Shown: positions 52,679-63,172, counted from the stretch's first letter. The stretch: 64,000 nucleotides of DNA from Budorcas taxicolor (GCF_023091745.1 NC_068934.1:18430434-18494433), one strand, 5' to 3'. Made by a program: numbers and translations. Notes: generated from the sequence alone by a model not told the origin.

Positions 52679-53260
52679 ACTTCCCTGATTAGGAATCTGC
52701 CAGCTAGTGCAGAGGACACAGGTTTGATCCCTGGTCGGGGAAGATTTCACATGCCACGGAGCAACTAAGCCCGTGTGCCACAACTACTGAGCCCACACAC
52801 CTAGAGCCTTGCTCTGCAACAAGAGAAGCTACCCCAGGGACTTCCCTGTGGTCTAGCAGTTAAGAATCAGCCTGCCAATGCAGGGGACACAGGTTAGATC
52901 CCTGGTCCGAGAAGATCCCACTAAGCCTGTGTGCCCCAACTACTGAGCCTGTGCGCCCCAACTACTGAGCCCTGTGCACCCTGGAGCCCATGCTCTGCAA
53001 CAAGAGAAGCCAGTGCAGTGAGAAGCCTGCGCACCACAGCTAGAGTCCGCCACGCTCACCGCAACTACAGAATGCCTGCATGCAGCAATGGACACCCGGT
53101 GCAGCCAAAGTTAAACAAAGATAAAAATTTCCAGGTATTTTCACATTTACTGTAAAAAAGAGAAGCTACCCCAGTGAGAAACCCGTGCACTGCAACTAGA
53201 GAAAGTCCATGCAGCAACAAAGTCCCAGCACAGCCGAACAAAAAAAAAAATGAATGCCCA
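52679..53260 (+). repeat. CHR-type SINE interrupted by a second CHR-type SINE
   Basis: The outer copy has its head and first body at 52679-52836 and resumes at 53174 (GTGAGAAACCCGTGCACTGC) to the A-tail at 53240-53251. The inner copy occupies 52837-53157. The outer copy reads continuously when the inner one and one copy of the duplication are set aside. Confidence 0.9.
52837..53157 (+). repeat. Inner CHR-type SINE, 16-bp target duplication
   Basis: GGGACTTCCCTGTGGTCTAG head to AAGATAAAAATTTCC-type tail and a further A-rich end. It is flanked by an exact AAGAGAAGCTACCCCA at 52821-52836 and 53158-53173. Internal short repeats (CCCCAACTACTGAGCC twice, near 52936 and 52957) show local expansion. 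Confidence 0.92.
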
Positions 53261-53305
53261 GTTCTGGGGCCAGTCTTGCTTTTTTCATCCCCTTACCAAT
53301 TATGC

Positions 53306-53510
53306 GGGGTTTCACTGGTGGCTCAGCAGTAAAGAATCTGCCTGCAATGCAGAAGACTCAGGTTCAATCCCTGGGTCAAGAAGATCCCCTGGAGAAGGAA
53401 ATGGCAACCCATTCCAGTATTCTTGCTTGGGAAACCCCATGGACAGAGGAGCCTGGTGGGCTACAGTCCATGGGGTCAAAAGAGATGGACACAACTTAGC
53501 GACTAAACAA
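53306..53510 (+). repeat. Bov-tA SINE
   Basis: GGGTTTCACTGGTGGCTCAG head, BovA body and end ACACAACTTAGCGACTAAAC, with CAATTATG at both sides (about 53297 and 53508). Confidence 0.9.
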
Positions 53511-53514
53511 TTAT

Positions 53515-54530
53515 GTGACTTTGGGTGAGACACTTCCTCTATCTGGATTTATTTTTCTTACAGGTAAAATGAGGAAAAAGATTCTGCCCAAATACCTGCA
53601 TCAGGTGCTTTGAGATTCCCACAGACATGGACATGGTTTATCACCGATGATAGGGTGATGGGAACAGGGAACAGCTAACGGGAACAGGGCTGGCATGTGA
53701 CACAGGATCAAAACCGGCAGGTGTTGTGGCCAAATTTCTCCCAATCTTTATCCAGGAGTGACCCACCCAAGACTGTCCCAGATCCCCTTCCAACCTCCTA
53801 CCCTGTGTGGCACCACCTGCTTGTCTAGCTTCCTGCTCACTACACCTCACAACCCCAGCCCTTCTGGGCTCAGATCCCAACATGTATGTATATGTCCTCT
53901 CAACTGGGCTTCCCAGCAGGTGTGCCTCCACGCTGGTGTGCCTAGTAGAAGTTAGTGTCCACACGGTGGTCCTTTAACTTTCTGCTTGGCTGGCTGCAAC
54001 TTGGGATGGCCAGAGCACCTCTGCTAGTTGCGGGACTATGGTGAACAGCGTCACTCATGTACCCCAGAAGCTTCACCTGTGTATCCCTGGATGCCATATA
54101 AATATAATTCTCCATATCCCATAACTTGAAAAAACGTTGGAAGCAGTGCCACACACACAAGACTCAACATTCAACACCTGTGTAAACACGTGCCTTGGAT
54201 AAGGTTCTTCATTTATACAATAGAAATAATAAAATCTATCTTCCTAGAATTGTTCTGAAGATTAAATGAGTTCATCCTATCTCAAGCATCTAGGGACTAT
54301 ATTGACATTTATTATGTGCTCAAATAGAAGCTATTATTAATATGTGACATCAGCAGTTCTTATTTTAGAATTCATGGATGGGCCTCTGAAGTTGTATACA
54401 CAGTCATATATATGTCTATATGCCTAGACTCTGGGGTGAGAGTCCTTGGCTTTAATCAGATTCTTAAAGAAGTCAATGATGAGAACACACTTGTTCAGTT
54501 CATACAGCTCCAAATATTCACATGAAGTGA
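53515..54530. other. Stretch between NDUFC2 and THRSP, mostly unassigned
   Basis: The first 130 bp look like a MIR 3' half and 54165-54360 like another MIR. The remainder (53640-54160) is unclassified. A second, noncoding THRSP exon is known in other mammals and would lie to the left of the coding exon, but no acceptor plus poly(A) pair could be fixed here. Confidence 0.35.
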
Positions 54531-54536
54531 TGCAAA

Positions 54537-54736
54537 ATATTAGTCACTCAGTCATGCCTGATTCTTTGCAACCCCGTGGGATATAGCTCACCAGGATCCT
54601 CTGTCCATGAAATTTTCCAGGCAAGAATACTGGAGTGGGTAGCCATGCCCTTCAGGGGATCTTCCTGACCCAGATTGAACCCGGGTCTCCTGCAGTGCAA
54701 GCAGATTCTTTACCGTGTGAACTGTCAGGGAAGTCC
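54537..54736 (-). repeat. Bov-tA SINE
   Basis: ATTAGTCACTCAGTCATGCC to GAACTGTCAGGGAAGTCC, about 300 bp beyond the THRSP stop codon. Confidence 0.88.
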
Positions 54737-55037
54737 AAATATTTGCATACTTACTAATAAATGCACAGTTACATACAACTGCACATAAGGCATGCACACA
54801 CCAACCACTTTTCCTTATGTTTCCATAATAGTTCACCATCATTAGGCACCAATTCTGGCTCAGAAGGAGAGTAAGACAGGCCTGGCCTTGGGCCTTCCTG
54901 GGTTGTGGTCTCAATACCCAAAAGCGAGGGTGGCTGGCTGAGAGCCAGGCTCGCCCTCTCCCGCTGGGTTCACCACTGCTCCCTCTCCTCCCCTGGAATG
55001 CCCCTCAAGGACATTAGCACAGCCACCATTACCTTTC

Positions 55038-55490
55038 CTACATGGCCTGTCCCATTTTCTCCTGGTATCTCCTTGTCACCTCCTCGGCTTTCAGGGTAAG
55101 ATGGGTGAGGATGTGATGAAGGCTAGCGAAGTGCAGGTGGAACTGGGCTTCCAGGTCCAGGTGCCCCGATACCCTCTCCTCCTCAGCCTCTTCCGTCTCT
55201 CCAGCTTCAGTCTCAGCTCCATCGGCTTTGCCACCTGCCAGCTTGGCCTGCCACTCCTGCCGGGGCAGCAGCCCGTGCTCCACATCCATGCGAATGGCCT
55301 TGAGCATGGTGAAGTAGCTGTAGAGATCGGAGGCGCCCGCCTGGGCCTGGTACCCATGTGTGCTCGGCTGCATGTCCCGCAGAAGGCTGGGGATCATCAC
55401 CACCTGCTCCATGTTGCGCACCACGGCCAAGTACTGGTCCATGACAGTCAGCAGGCAGTTCTTAGGGTAGCGCTTGGTTAGCGCCTGCAT
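55038..55490 (-). CDS. THRSP: THRSP (Spot14), thyroid hormone-responsive lipogenic regulator
   Basis: A small acidic nuclear/cytoplasmic protein without a catalytic or DNA-binding domain. It promotes transcription of lipogenic genes and fatty-acid synthesis in liver, fat and mammary gland, acting as a dimer and with its paralogue MID1IP1. The 150-codon frame on the minus strand begins MQALTKRYPKNCLLTVMDQY and contains NMEQVVMIPSLLRD (26-39), an acidic run at about 90-106, and a heptad-like C-terminal segment LDLEAQFHLHFASLHHIL (111-128). Human THRSP is 146 residues and is coded by one exon, as here. The start at 55490 is chosen by homology and A at -3. The frame stays open upstream to 55592 and has another ATG at 55508, but a TATA-like box at 55559-55551 argues that most of that is promoter. 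After the TAG a donor-like AAAG/GTAATG (exon end 55033) fits the known intron in the 3' UTR. Confidence 0.95.
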   Translation of the reverse strand: MQALTKRYPKNCLLTVMDQYLAVVRNMEQVVMIPSLLRDMQPSTHGYQAQAGASDLYSYFTMLKAIRMDVEHGLLPRQEWQAKLAGGKADGAETEAGETEEAEEERVSGHLDLEAQFHLHFASLHHILTHLTLKAEEVTRRYQEKMGQAM

Positions 55491-55550
55491 GATGGCATTA
55501 TCTTCCATATGGAGTCCCGCAGACTGCCTCAGCCTCTGTTTCCAGGCTGT

Positions 55551-55670
55551 TATTTTTATGTCATTATGCACAGCAGTTTGACAGGATGCCAAGACCCAGC
55601 TGGTAGGTCAACACAGCCCTCTTTTAGGCCAATCCTAGGGCTTGGGTCCCAACGTCCTGTATCAGGTGAT
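55551..55670 (-). promoter_or_regulatory. THRSP: THRSP proximal promoter: TATA-like box, inverted CCAAT, SRE-like site
   Basis: On the minus strand an ATAAAAATA box lies at 55559-55551, placing the start near 55525 and giving a 5' UTR of about 35 nt. A CCAAT on the plus strand at 55629-55633 (inverted relative to the gene) lies near -105. ATCACCTGAT at 55670-55661, an SRE/E-box-like element, lies near -140. In rat Spot14 an NF-Y Y-box near -100 and an SREBP site near -135 are established, so order and spacing agree. Confidence 0.65.
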
Positions 55671-56119
55671 CCATCTGCCCAGGGACAGAACTGCCAGACT
55701 TCTGACTGTCATTTCAGTGCTCTGTGACTGCCTCAGTAAGAGCCCAGCTCCTCCTTCATCAGCTTGCAGAGCCGTTTAGAGGGCAGTCTTTTCCCTTGGC
55801 AGCTGGTGCACTTGACCCCGGGGCAATAATTAATTCTCTCAGGTCATCTAAGACCAAGCTACCCATTGCCTATCTGTATCTCTTTTTCTTTTACTTTTAA
55901 AATTTTATTTATTTTATTTTTATTCACATAACATAAGGTTATCTGTATCTTAATGCCCAACTTGCTTCTTTCTTTTGAGTGCCTCAGCTGTGAAATGAAC
56001 AAGGGAAGAGGGTCACGCAATGAAACAGCTTAGTGTGGGGCAAAGAGCTCTCAGATGGGAGCCAGAAGTCCGGTTCTGCAATTTCTCAGTCATGTGTTGT
56101 CATCGTTTGCTAGTTAACA

Positions 56120-56290
56120 CTCAAGAGCACTCATTTTGCATCAAGTACTACACTGAGCTCTTTTACCCAGTCCGTACAGTGAGTGCTTTAACATTCTTAT
56201 TTTACCAATGAGAAAACTGAGGTGCACACATCTAAAGTAACTTGCCCATGGTGCCATTGGGGCTGGGATTCCAGCCTGGGACCACCTCTC
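56120..56290 (+). repeat. MIR SINE
   Basis: TTTTACCAATGAGAAAACTG, AAAGTAACTTGCCCATGGTG and GGGGCTGGGATTCCAGCCTG are MIR core and 3' wording. Confidence 0.75.
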
Positions 56291-56614
56291 TCTCACCTCC
56301 AGTTAGGAGGTGTGAAGTTGCATAAGTTATACAAGTTAACAGGATCCATCTCCTTGTCTGTAGATTTGAGGTGTTACTGTAAGGAGACAAGGTAAACAAA
56401 ATGCTTTGTAAATCACAAAATGTAGTCCCCAGATGTATTATCCATGCAGTTGCTGGATTAATGCTGAGGTCCCTCTCAACTCTAGCCTGTAATCCGATGA
56501 GTTATGAAGCTTCATCTTCACCGTTGACCCAGTGTTTCAGCCAACAGTCTTGAGAAGATAATAATCCCTTGCATTGCCACATTTTCACAGTTGGCAAACT
56601 GCGTTTGCTATCAG

Positions 56615-57598
56615 TCAGTTCAGTTCAGTTCAGTCGCTCAGTCATGTCTGACTCTTTGCGACCCCATGAATCGCAGCACGCCAGGCCTCCCTGTCCATCA
56701 CCATCTCCCGGAGTTCACTCAGACTCATGTCCATCAAGTCTGTGATGCCGTCCAACCATCTCATCCTCTGTCGTCCCCTTCTCCTCCTGCCCCCAATCCC
56801 TCCCAGCATCAGAGTCTTCCAATGAGTTAACTCTTCGCATGAGGTAGCCAAAGTACTGGAGCTTCAGCTTTAGCATCATTCCTTCCAAAGAAATCCCAGG
56901 GTTGATCTCCTTCACAATGGACTGGTTGGATCTCCTTGCAGTCCAAGGGACTCTCAAGAGTCTTCTCCAACACCACAGTTCAAAAGCATCAATTCTTCGG
57001 TGCTCAGCCTTCTTCACAGTCCAACTCTCACATCCGTACATGACCACTGGAAAAACCATAGCCTTGACTAAACACACCTTTGTTGGCAAAGTAATGTCTC
57101 TGCTTTTGAATATGCTATCTAGGTTGGTCATAACTTTCCTTCCAAGGAGTAAGTGTCTTTTAATTTCATGGCTGCAGTCACCATCTGCAGTGATTTTGGA
57201 GCCCCCCAAAATAAAGTCTGACACTGTTTCCCCATCTATTTCCCATGAAGTGATGGGACCGGATGCCATGATCTTCGTTTTCTGAATGTTGAGCTTTAAG
57301 CCAACTTTTTCACTCTCCTCTTTCACTTTCATCAAGAGGCTTTTTAGTTCCTCTTCACTTTCTGCCATAAGGGTGGTGTTATCTGAATCTCTGAGGTTAT
57401 TGATATTTCTCCCAGCAATCTTGATTTCAGCTTGTGCTTCTTCCAGCCCAGCATTTCTCATGATGTACTCTGCATATAAGCTAAATAAGCAGGGTGACAA
57501 TATACAGCCTTGATGTACTCCTTTTCCTATTTGGAACCAGTCTGTTGTTCCATGTCCAGTTCTAACTGTTGAAGAATAGCTATGTTTATAAAACATAA
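56615..57598 (-). mobile_element. BovB LINE, ~985-bp 3' fragment with damaged RT motif
   Basis: The longest BovB piece here. Minus-strand frame 57596-56715 (293 codons) covers the later palm and thumb of the reverse transcriptase: KGVHQGCILSPCLFSLYAEY, then the metal-binding site, which here reads RDSDNTTLMAES where active RTEs have a Y-A-D-D-type motif, then the common C-terminal domain. A 2-bp deletion near 56815 shifts the frame before the end, and the true C-terminus (RMRWLDGI) is in another frame at 56851-56642. A TCAGT-pentamer tail lies at 56615-56640. It is not functional. Confidence 0.92.
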
Positions 57599-57599
57599 G

Positions 57600-58780
57600 T
57601 ATAACTGTTGCTATAGTTATTAATAATTAGAAAAAGGAACCCTAATGAGAGGTTCAAAGTCTCACAAGTTAGTAGCAAAGTCAAGTGAACAAGGCCTTCT
57701 GAGTTCTGAGTCAGGCCCTGCTTGCAACTCCACTTTGAGAGGAAAGATTTACTAAGTACATTCTGTCCCAGCATGGGAGGAGAGGGGAGGAGGAGAGCAT
57801 GGGAGGTCATCTTGTCTCAACTAGGCCACCTTCGCCCCCACTCCAGGGCAGGGGCCCCTCTGCACCCTCCTGACGTGAGCTCACCCACTGGACCACTTCC
57901 TTCTACTCCCATGGCCGGAGCCATGAGATTGTTCGTCTTTACGTTGAACTGGAATCTAACTCGCTACACAGCCCCGCCACCCCTCCCCATGAAATCAAAA
58001 CATTCACCCTATCCAAAAGTCATGGGCCTTAACTCTGCTATATGAGCACAACAGGATAGTGTGAAAAAACTATCTTCCAGCCTTTAACTTGTTTAGTCAC
58101 ACTGCAGATTGAGCAGAAAAACATTAGTGTCCCCCTTTCCAAATGAGGAAACTGAGATTCAGGAAAGGGGAGTTTCAGACATGACAGGAGGAGGCCCAGA
58201 CCAGCTCTCCAGGCCTCAGAAGAAAGTGACAGCCGTTCCTCTCTCCAAGCCCCCTTCATGGGCTGGCCAGGCACATGGCTGCAGATGACCTGGGGTCACC
58301 CTGCACTGGACAGCTGGCCTTGCCTCTCTAAGGCACAGAGGGCAGCCAAGTCCAACCACGGGTCTGCTGTGAGGGCAAAGCTTTCACTTGTAACCCTTTC
58401 TGTATTGCACATTGTAAGCAGAACATAGAGCATGGTCAACTCTTCTTCCCTCTGGCTGTGTGACCCTGGGCTAGTCACCACTCCTCCCTAAGCTTCAACT
58501 TCCTCCTAAGTTATAATAATGATAAGAGCAAGCATTGATTGAGGATTTGCTATCCTAAGCTAAGCTGATACATGCGAAGTGCTTAGAACAGAAGTCAATT
58601 CTCCCAATAATCCTATGGCGTAGATAGTCTTTGTTCACAGAGGAGGAAATTGAAGCCTAGGAAGGCCAAGTAATTTGTCTTAAGACACACACTATTAACT
58701 TTTAGACAAACAGAAACTGGAATCAGTGGTAAATCCTGCCCATTGATATTAACAGTTATGAGGACTAGAGATGACGTTTG
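57600..58780. other. Intergenic; MIR fragments, otherwise unassigned
   Basis: MIR-like wording at 58100-58180 (AAATGAGGAAACTGAGATTC) and 58440-58700 (GTGTGACCCTGGGCTAGTCA; GAGGAGGAAATTGAAGCCTA). The rest shows no gene or repeat I can name. Confidence 0.5.
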
Positions 58781-58785
58781 TGTGT

Positions 58786-59058
58786 GCTGCTGCTGCTGAG
58801 TCACTTCAGTCGTGTCCGACTCTGTGTGACCCCATAGACAGAAGCCCACCAGGCTCCCCCGTCCCTGGGATTCTCCAGGCAAGAACACTGGAGTGGGTTG
58901 CCATTTCCTTCTCCAATGCAGGAAAGTGAAAAGTGAAAGTGAAGTCGCTCAGCCGTGTCCGACTCTTAGCGACCCCATGGACTGCAGCCTACCAGGCTCC
59001 TCCATCCATGGGATTTTCCAGGCAAGAGTACTGGAGTGGGGTGCCATTGCCTTCTCCG
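58786..59058 (-). repeat. Bov-A2 SINE with 13-bp target duplication
   Basis: Two BovA monomers in reverse (GCTGCTGCTGCTGAGTCACT to ATTGCCTTCTCC). Exact duplication GACGTTTGTGTGT at 58773-58785 and 59059-59071. Low divergence, young. Confidence 0.93.
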
Positions 59059-59577
59059 GACGTTTGTGTGTAATACCTGATATATTGCAAAATCTCAGTA
59101 AACACGCACTGCCTCCTGGCTATTCCTATCTCCTATGCTATGCTCCTAATTTCTCCTTTATTCTTCCATTCTAGGGCTTGCTACACACACTTCCATTCCC
59201 TTTGTGCCTATCCTGGTGCCCACACCTGCAAATGTTCAGTAGATGCTGGCAGACCGATGACCATTCAACTTACTTTCTGACGTACTCTAGAGTCCTTGGT
59301 TATAATGTCCAGTCACCTTGAAAAATAGGGTCCCTGGCTTTCAAGGAGGCAGTAGTGAGGCCTTTGACCCAGTGAGGGAGTCCAAGTGGCTGCAGTCACA
59401 CATGGCCCAGGCATGCCAGGTGCTCAGAATCAGCTCATGGGCCTGACTCTAAGGTGAGGCTCTCTTCCAGAATTCTAGGAGAGCTATGCCATACTCTTAT
59501 CCTGGCAGTCTTCCTCATACACACTGCTCTTTCTCAATATGTTCAGGTAATCAGTTTGCAATATACATTAGCCAGAG

Positions 59578-59790
59578 GACTTCACTGGTGGCTCAGTGAT
59601 TAAGAATCCAACCTTGCAACGGCGCAGGTTTCATCCCTGGTCCGAGAACTAATATGCCACATGCCGTGGAGCAGCTCAGCCTGTGTGTCCCAACTAGAGA
59701 GTCCATGAACTGCAATGAAAGATTCCACATGATATAACAAAGATCCCGTGTGCCACACCTGAGACCTGATGCAGCCAAATATGTATATAC
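59578..59790 (+). repeat. CHR-type SINE
   Basis: GACTTCACTGGTGGCTCAGT head, body with TGTGTGTCCCAACTAGAGAG and CTGATGCAGCCAAATATG end, followed by a TATATA-rich tail. Confidence 0.8.
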
Positions 59791-59811
59791 ATATATATGT
59801 ATAAAGAACCT

Positions 59812-59968
59812 AAAGGGGTGGGATGGGGTGGAGGGTGGGAGAGAGAGAGGTTCAGGATGGACGAAACATATATATATATTTATGGCTGAGTCACGTTTTT
59901 GTATGGCAGAAACCAACACAACATGGTAAAGTAATTGTCTTCCAATTAAGAACAAATTTAAAAAGAAG
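59812..59968 (+). mobile_element. Ruminant L1 3' end
   Basis: GGTGGGATGGGGTGGAGGGT, GAGAGGTTCAGGATGGACGA and CATGGTAAAGTAATTGTCTT are the final part of the ruminant L1 3' UTR with a short A-rich tail. Confidence 0.8.
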
Positions 59969-60159
59969 ATGCATTAGCCTGATATTAACCCCACCAGTCA
60001 GCTACATGGAGAATTTGCATAAAACTATTTCCTAACCTATGAGTGGAAACAGCAAGTTTTCTAAATTAATAAAGTGGAAAAATGTAATGTTAATAGATTA
60101 CTTAAGTAAACGTTTGATTCATTCATTTTAGCCCTAAAATACTTTTTGTTTGCTTTTTT

Positions 60160-60285
60160 ACTTTTCTAGGAAAACACCGCACCATGCCGCTTGGGAATCG
60201 AAGTTCCCTGGCCAGGGAATCAAAACTACGCCCTCGGCAGTGAAAGCACAGTCCCAATCACAGGACTGCCAGGGAAGGGAAAACA
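60160..60285 (-). repeat. tRNA-derived SINE (CHR/SINE2 type)
   Basis: Reverse copy: GAAGTTCCCTGGCCAGGGAA and CAGGACTGCCAGGGAAG. Confidence 0.75.
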
Positions 60286-60289
60286 TTCT

Positions 60290-60950
60290 TAAAATATCTT
60301 TCCTCTGGCAAACGGGGCTTCCTTTGTATTTGAACATCCAGGATGGCTGGGCAGTGGATTTAGCCGGAGACCAGGAGTCTGGACCCTGTGGTTTGGGTTC
60401 TGGGGCTGCTTCCAGGTCCACTGTGACTGGGCTTACTGGGCCCTAGCATCCACGACTGTAAAGGGAAGGGTTTGGAGATCTCTGAGGAAAAGGCCTTTCA
60501 GTCCTGGTTGTATAATTCCTTCTGAATCCATGTTTGGGTCACTAAGGACATCATTACCCAGGTCTAGTGCCCTCCTCGTTAACCCAGCTCCAGATTCCCT
60601 GACCCAGGTCTGGAAAACACGATGTTCTGCTTGCAGACAGGGCTGGGAGAGCTGAGCCAGGGTGGTGGGCCGGGCAGGAGGGCCCCATCAACAGCGGCCT
60701 CCTGGGCCTCCCTTCCCCCATTTATTCAACAAGGGGGCTGGTCTTCATTAAGTCCTCTACAGCTCGGATTTTGGGGGACTCCACCAAAGCACAGCCCGCC
60801 TGTGGCCCACTGTTATCCTGCCCCTGTGTATGCATCATGATCTCAACTCAGGCTCGTCCATTCCCAGACTCGCTCACGGACATGGCCCAAAAGGTGGAAG
60901 GGGCGCTGCATGGATGAGTGAGTGAGCAAACTGATAACAGGGGGGTAAAT
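60290..60950. other. Unassigned intergenic stretch
   Basis: GC-moderate sequence with only short overlapping ORFs on both strands (for example 60150-60446). No domain or splice context recognised. Confidence 0.4.
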
Positions 60951-60955
60951 GAACT

Positions 60956-61168
60956 CTGTGTGTGTGTCAATCTCTCAGTTGTATCTGACTCTACAACCCC
61001 ATGGACTGTAGCCCGCCAGGCTCATCTGGCCATCGAATACTCCAGGCAAGAGTGCTGGAGTGAGTTGCCACTGCCTTCTCCGGGGGATCTTCTTGACCCA
61101 GGGCTCAAACCCAGGTCTCCTGCATTACAGACAGATTCTTTATCATCTGAGCCACCAAGGAAGCCCCT
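60956..61168 (-). repeat. Bov-tA SINE
   Basis: GTGTGTGTCAATCTCTCAGT to CTGAGCCACCAAGGAAGCCC. Confidence 0.9.
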
Positions 61169-61169
61169 C

Positions 61170-61948
61170 AATGAGCTGCATGGGTGAACAAATGCAGAAC
61201 AGACCAAGTAGCCCTGTGAAGGGGGGCAGGAGAGTCTGCACGGTCAGGGCTACAGACGGAGACTGTGTCCAGGCCCCCCTGGCAGATGAAAGATAAAATG
61301 TTCCTGAGTCAGCAGCTGCCAGCTGGCTCCAGGTATCAGGGAACTAAGGGCACAGGCTGGGCTCAGACAAGTTCTAGGAGTGGGGAGAGGAGGAAGGCAA
61401 GAAAGAAAGGACAAGAACGTGAGATCTTCTCAGGGGATGCAGGCGGCATGAGAGGTGGCCCTTGGTTCCAGAAGGGTCTGCTGGACTCAGGGGTCCCTGC
61501 CATGTCTCAGGGTTGGGAGGTTATCTTGTGCGGCTGGGCCACTGCAGGCGGAAGTAGCAATGGAGAACAAGAAGGTTGCAGAGAGTGGGCTAGACCTCAA
61601 GCACCATTCCGTTTCCCCCAGACTTCCCTCCCGCCCTCAGGTGGGGAAGCTGAGGCTGAATGAGCCCCTTTACTGGAATGGCCTCTGCAGAGCTGACTGT
61701 GACCTCACCCTCAGGTTACCTGATCACCCCAAGTTAGAAAACCCGATGGACTGGGGTCAAGGCCCCCAAGAGCCAGGCCAGGAACACCATGTGAATGTTG
61801 TGCAAGGGATGAGCTGATCAAGTCGTGTTCTGGGGCGGCCAGACTCCAAGAAAGCATGGCAGGGCTTGAGCCCAGGCAGCTACAGAATGGCTCACACCTA
61901 GGCTGTGACAAGTTTTCTAGCTTTAAAAATGATTCATATACCCACACT
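61170..61948. other. Unassigned intergenic stretch with two overlapping ORFs
   Basis: Two plus-strand frames (61265-61663, 132 codons; 61455-61817, 120 codons) overlap in a GC-rich stretch. Their translations show no conserved motif, neither has a convincing start context or promoter, and they cannot both be coding. No repeat family is evident. Confidence 0.4.
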
Positions 61949-61949
61949 C

Positions 61950-62082
61950 ATGGGAATTCCCTGGTGGGCCAGTGGTTAAGATTCTGCTCTTCAAATGCAG
62001 GGAGCAAGGGTTCGACCCCTGGCGGGGGCACTAAGATCCCACATGCCTTAGGGTGCTGCCAAAAAAAACCAAAAACCCAGAA
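61950..62082 (+). repeat. tRNA-derived SINE (CHR/SINE2 type)
   Basis: GGGAATTCCCTGGTGGGCCA head, GGTTCGACCCCTGGCGGGGG, with an A-rich end. Flanks ATACCCACACTCAT / ATACACACCCTCAT look like a diverged duplication. Confidence 0.85.
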
Positions 62083-62484
62083 TACACACCCTCATATCAC
62101 CTGATGGCCATGAATCTCGGGCTGTTTGTCACTCCAGTTCTGATCTACTGGGGAACATACGGGGTCAAGTCACCGTGTGCTCCCACCCCCAGCCTGACCA
62201 GGAGGAGTCAAAAGAAAACCAGATAAAGTCTTTACCCTCCAGAAGAAGACTCGCTCTGTCACTGGGGGGGCACTCCATGTGTTGAGAGCCTGCTTTGAGT
62301 CTGCGCTGTGCTGGGCCTGGGGTTATAACAGGGCATGAGGCAGACAAGGCACCTCACTCAGGCAGTGTGTATCTAGTGAGAAGAAATCCACAATGAACAT
62401 ATACACGAATAAATATGACCATATTACATGGTGACATGTACCAGGAAGAAAACAAATTAATGAGCTAGAACCTTACTACTATAC

Positions 62485-62605
62485 AAGTGTTCTCTGCAGG
62501 CCAGCAGCATCCAAGCACCAGGGAGCTCACCAGAAATGCAGAGTCTCAGGCCCTGTCCAGGATCTCCTGAATCTCCATTTCAACGAGATCCTCAGGGGAT
62601 GCCTA
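62485..62605 (+). repeat. MER5-type (hAT-Charlie) DNA transposon
   Basis: CCAGAAATGCAGAGTCTCAG, CTGAATCTCCATTTCAACGA and GATCCTCAGGGGATGCCTAT follow MER5A. Confidence 0.75.
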
Positions 62606-62777
62606 TGGTCAAGGGGTCAGGAATTCATTCCAAGCATGGTTATTACCCCAGGGGAAAAGAAATATTCATTAACATATTGAGACCTGAATATTCTCAGTTT
62701 CTGGAAGCTCTGTCTTGCAGGTAGAGGGAACAAACAGTACTACCAATCAGAAAATAATGTCCTTAAAGCCATATCTG

Positions 62778-62940
62778 GAACTTCCCTGGTGGTCTGGTAG
62801 TTAAGACTTCGCCTTCCAATGCAGCAGGTATGGGTTCAATCCCTAGTAGAGGAACTAAAATCCCACATGCCTCACAGTCAAACACCAAAACATGAAACAG
62901 AAACAATACTGTAACAAATTTAATAAAGACTTTTAAAATG
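62778..62940 (+). repeat. tRNA-derived SINE (CHR/SINE2 type)
   Basis: GGAACTTCCCTGGTGGTCTG head, GGTTCAATCCCTAGTAGAGG and an AATAAAGACTTTTAAAA tail. Confidence 0.82.
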
Positions 62941-62964
62941 GTCCCTATCAAAAAAAAAGAACAA

Positions 62965-63172
62965 CACTTTCCTGGTGCCTCAGTGGTAAAGAATCTGCCT
63001 GTCAATGCAGGAGACGTTGAGTTCAATCCCTGGGTCAGGAAGGTCACCTGGAAGAGGAAATGGCAATCCACTCCAGTATTCTTGCCTGGAAAATCCCATG
63101 GACAGAGGAGCCTAGGGGGCTATAGTCCATGGGGTTGCAAAACAGTCAGACACAACTTAGCAACTAAAACAA
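62965..63172 (+). repeat. Bov-tA SINE
   Basis: CACTTTCCTGGTGCCTCAGT head, BovA body and end ACACAACTTAGCAACTAAAA. Confidence 0.9.

Noticed and set aside
53641..53964. 107-codon minus-strand ORF as THRSP exon 2 coding sequence
   Set aside because: THRSP coding is complete in one exon and no acceptor in phase was found; the peptide has no recognisable motif.
55101..55481. 126-codon plus-strand ORF
   Set aside because: It is the exact antisense of the THRSP coding exon; GC-rich codons on the real strand leave the opposite strand open.
61265..61817. Two overlapping plus-strand ORFs of 132 and 120 codons
   Set aside because: They overlap in different frames, lack recognisable motifs, promoter or splice sites, and lie in GC-rich sequence where chance ORFs are expected.
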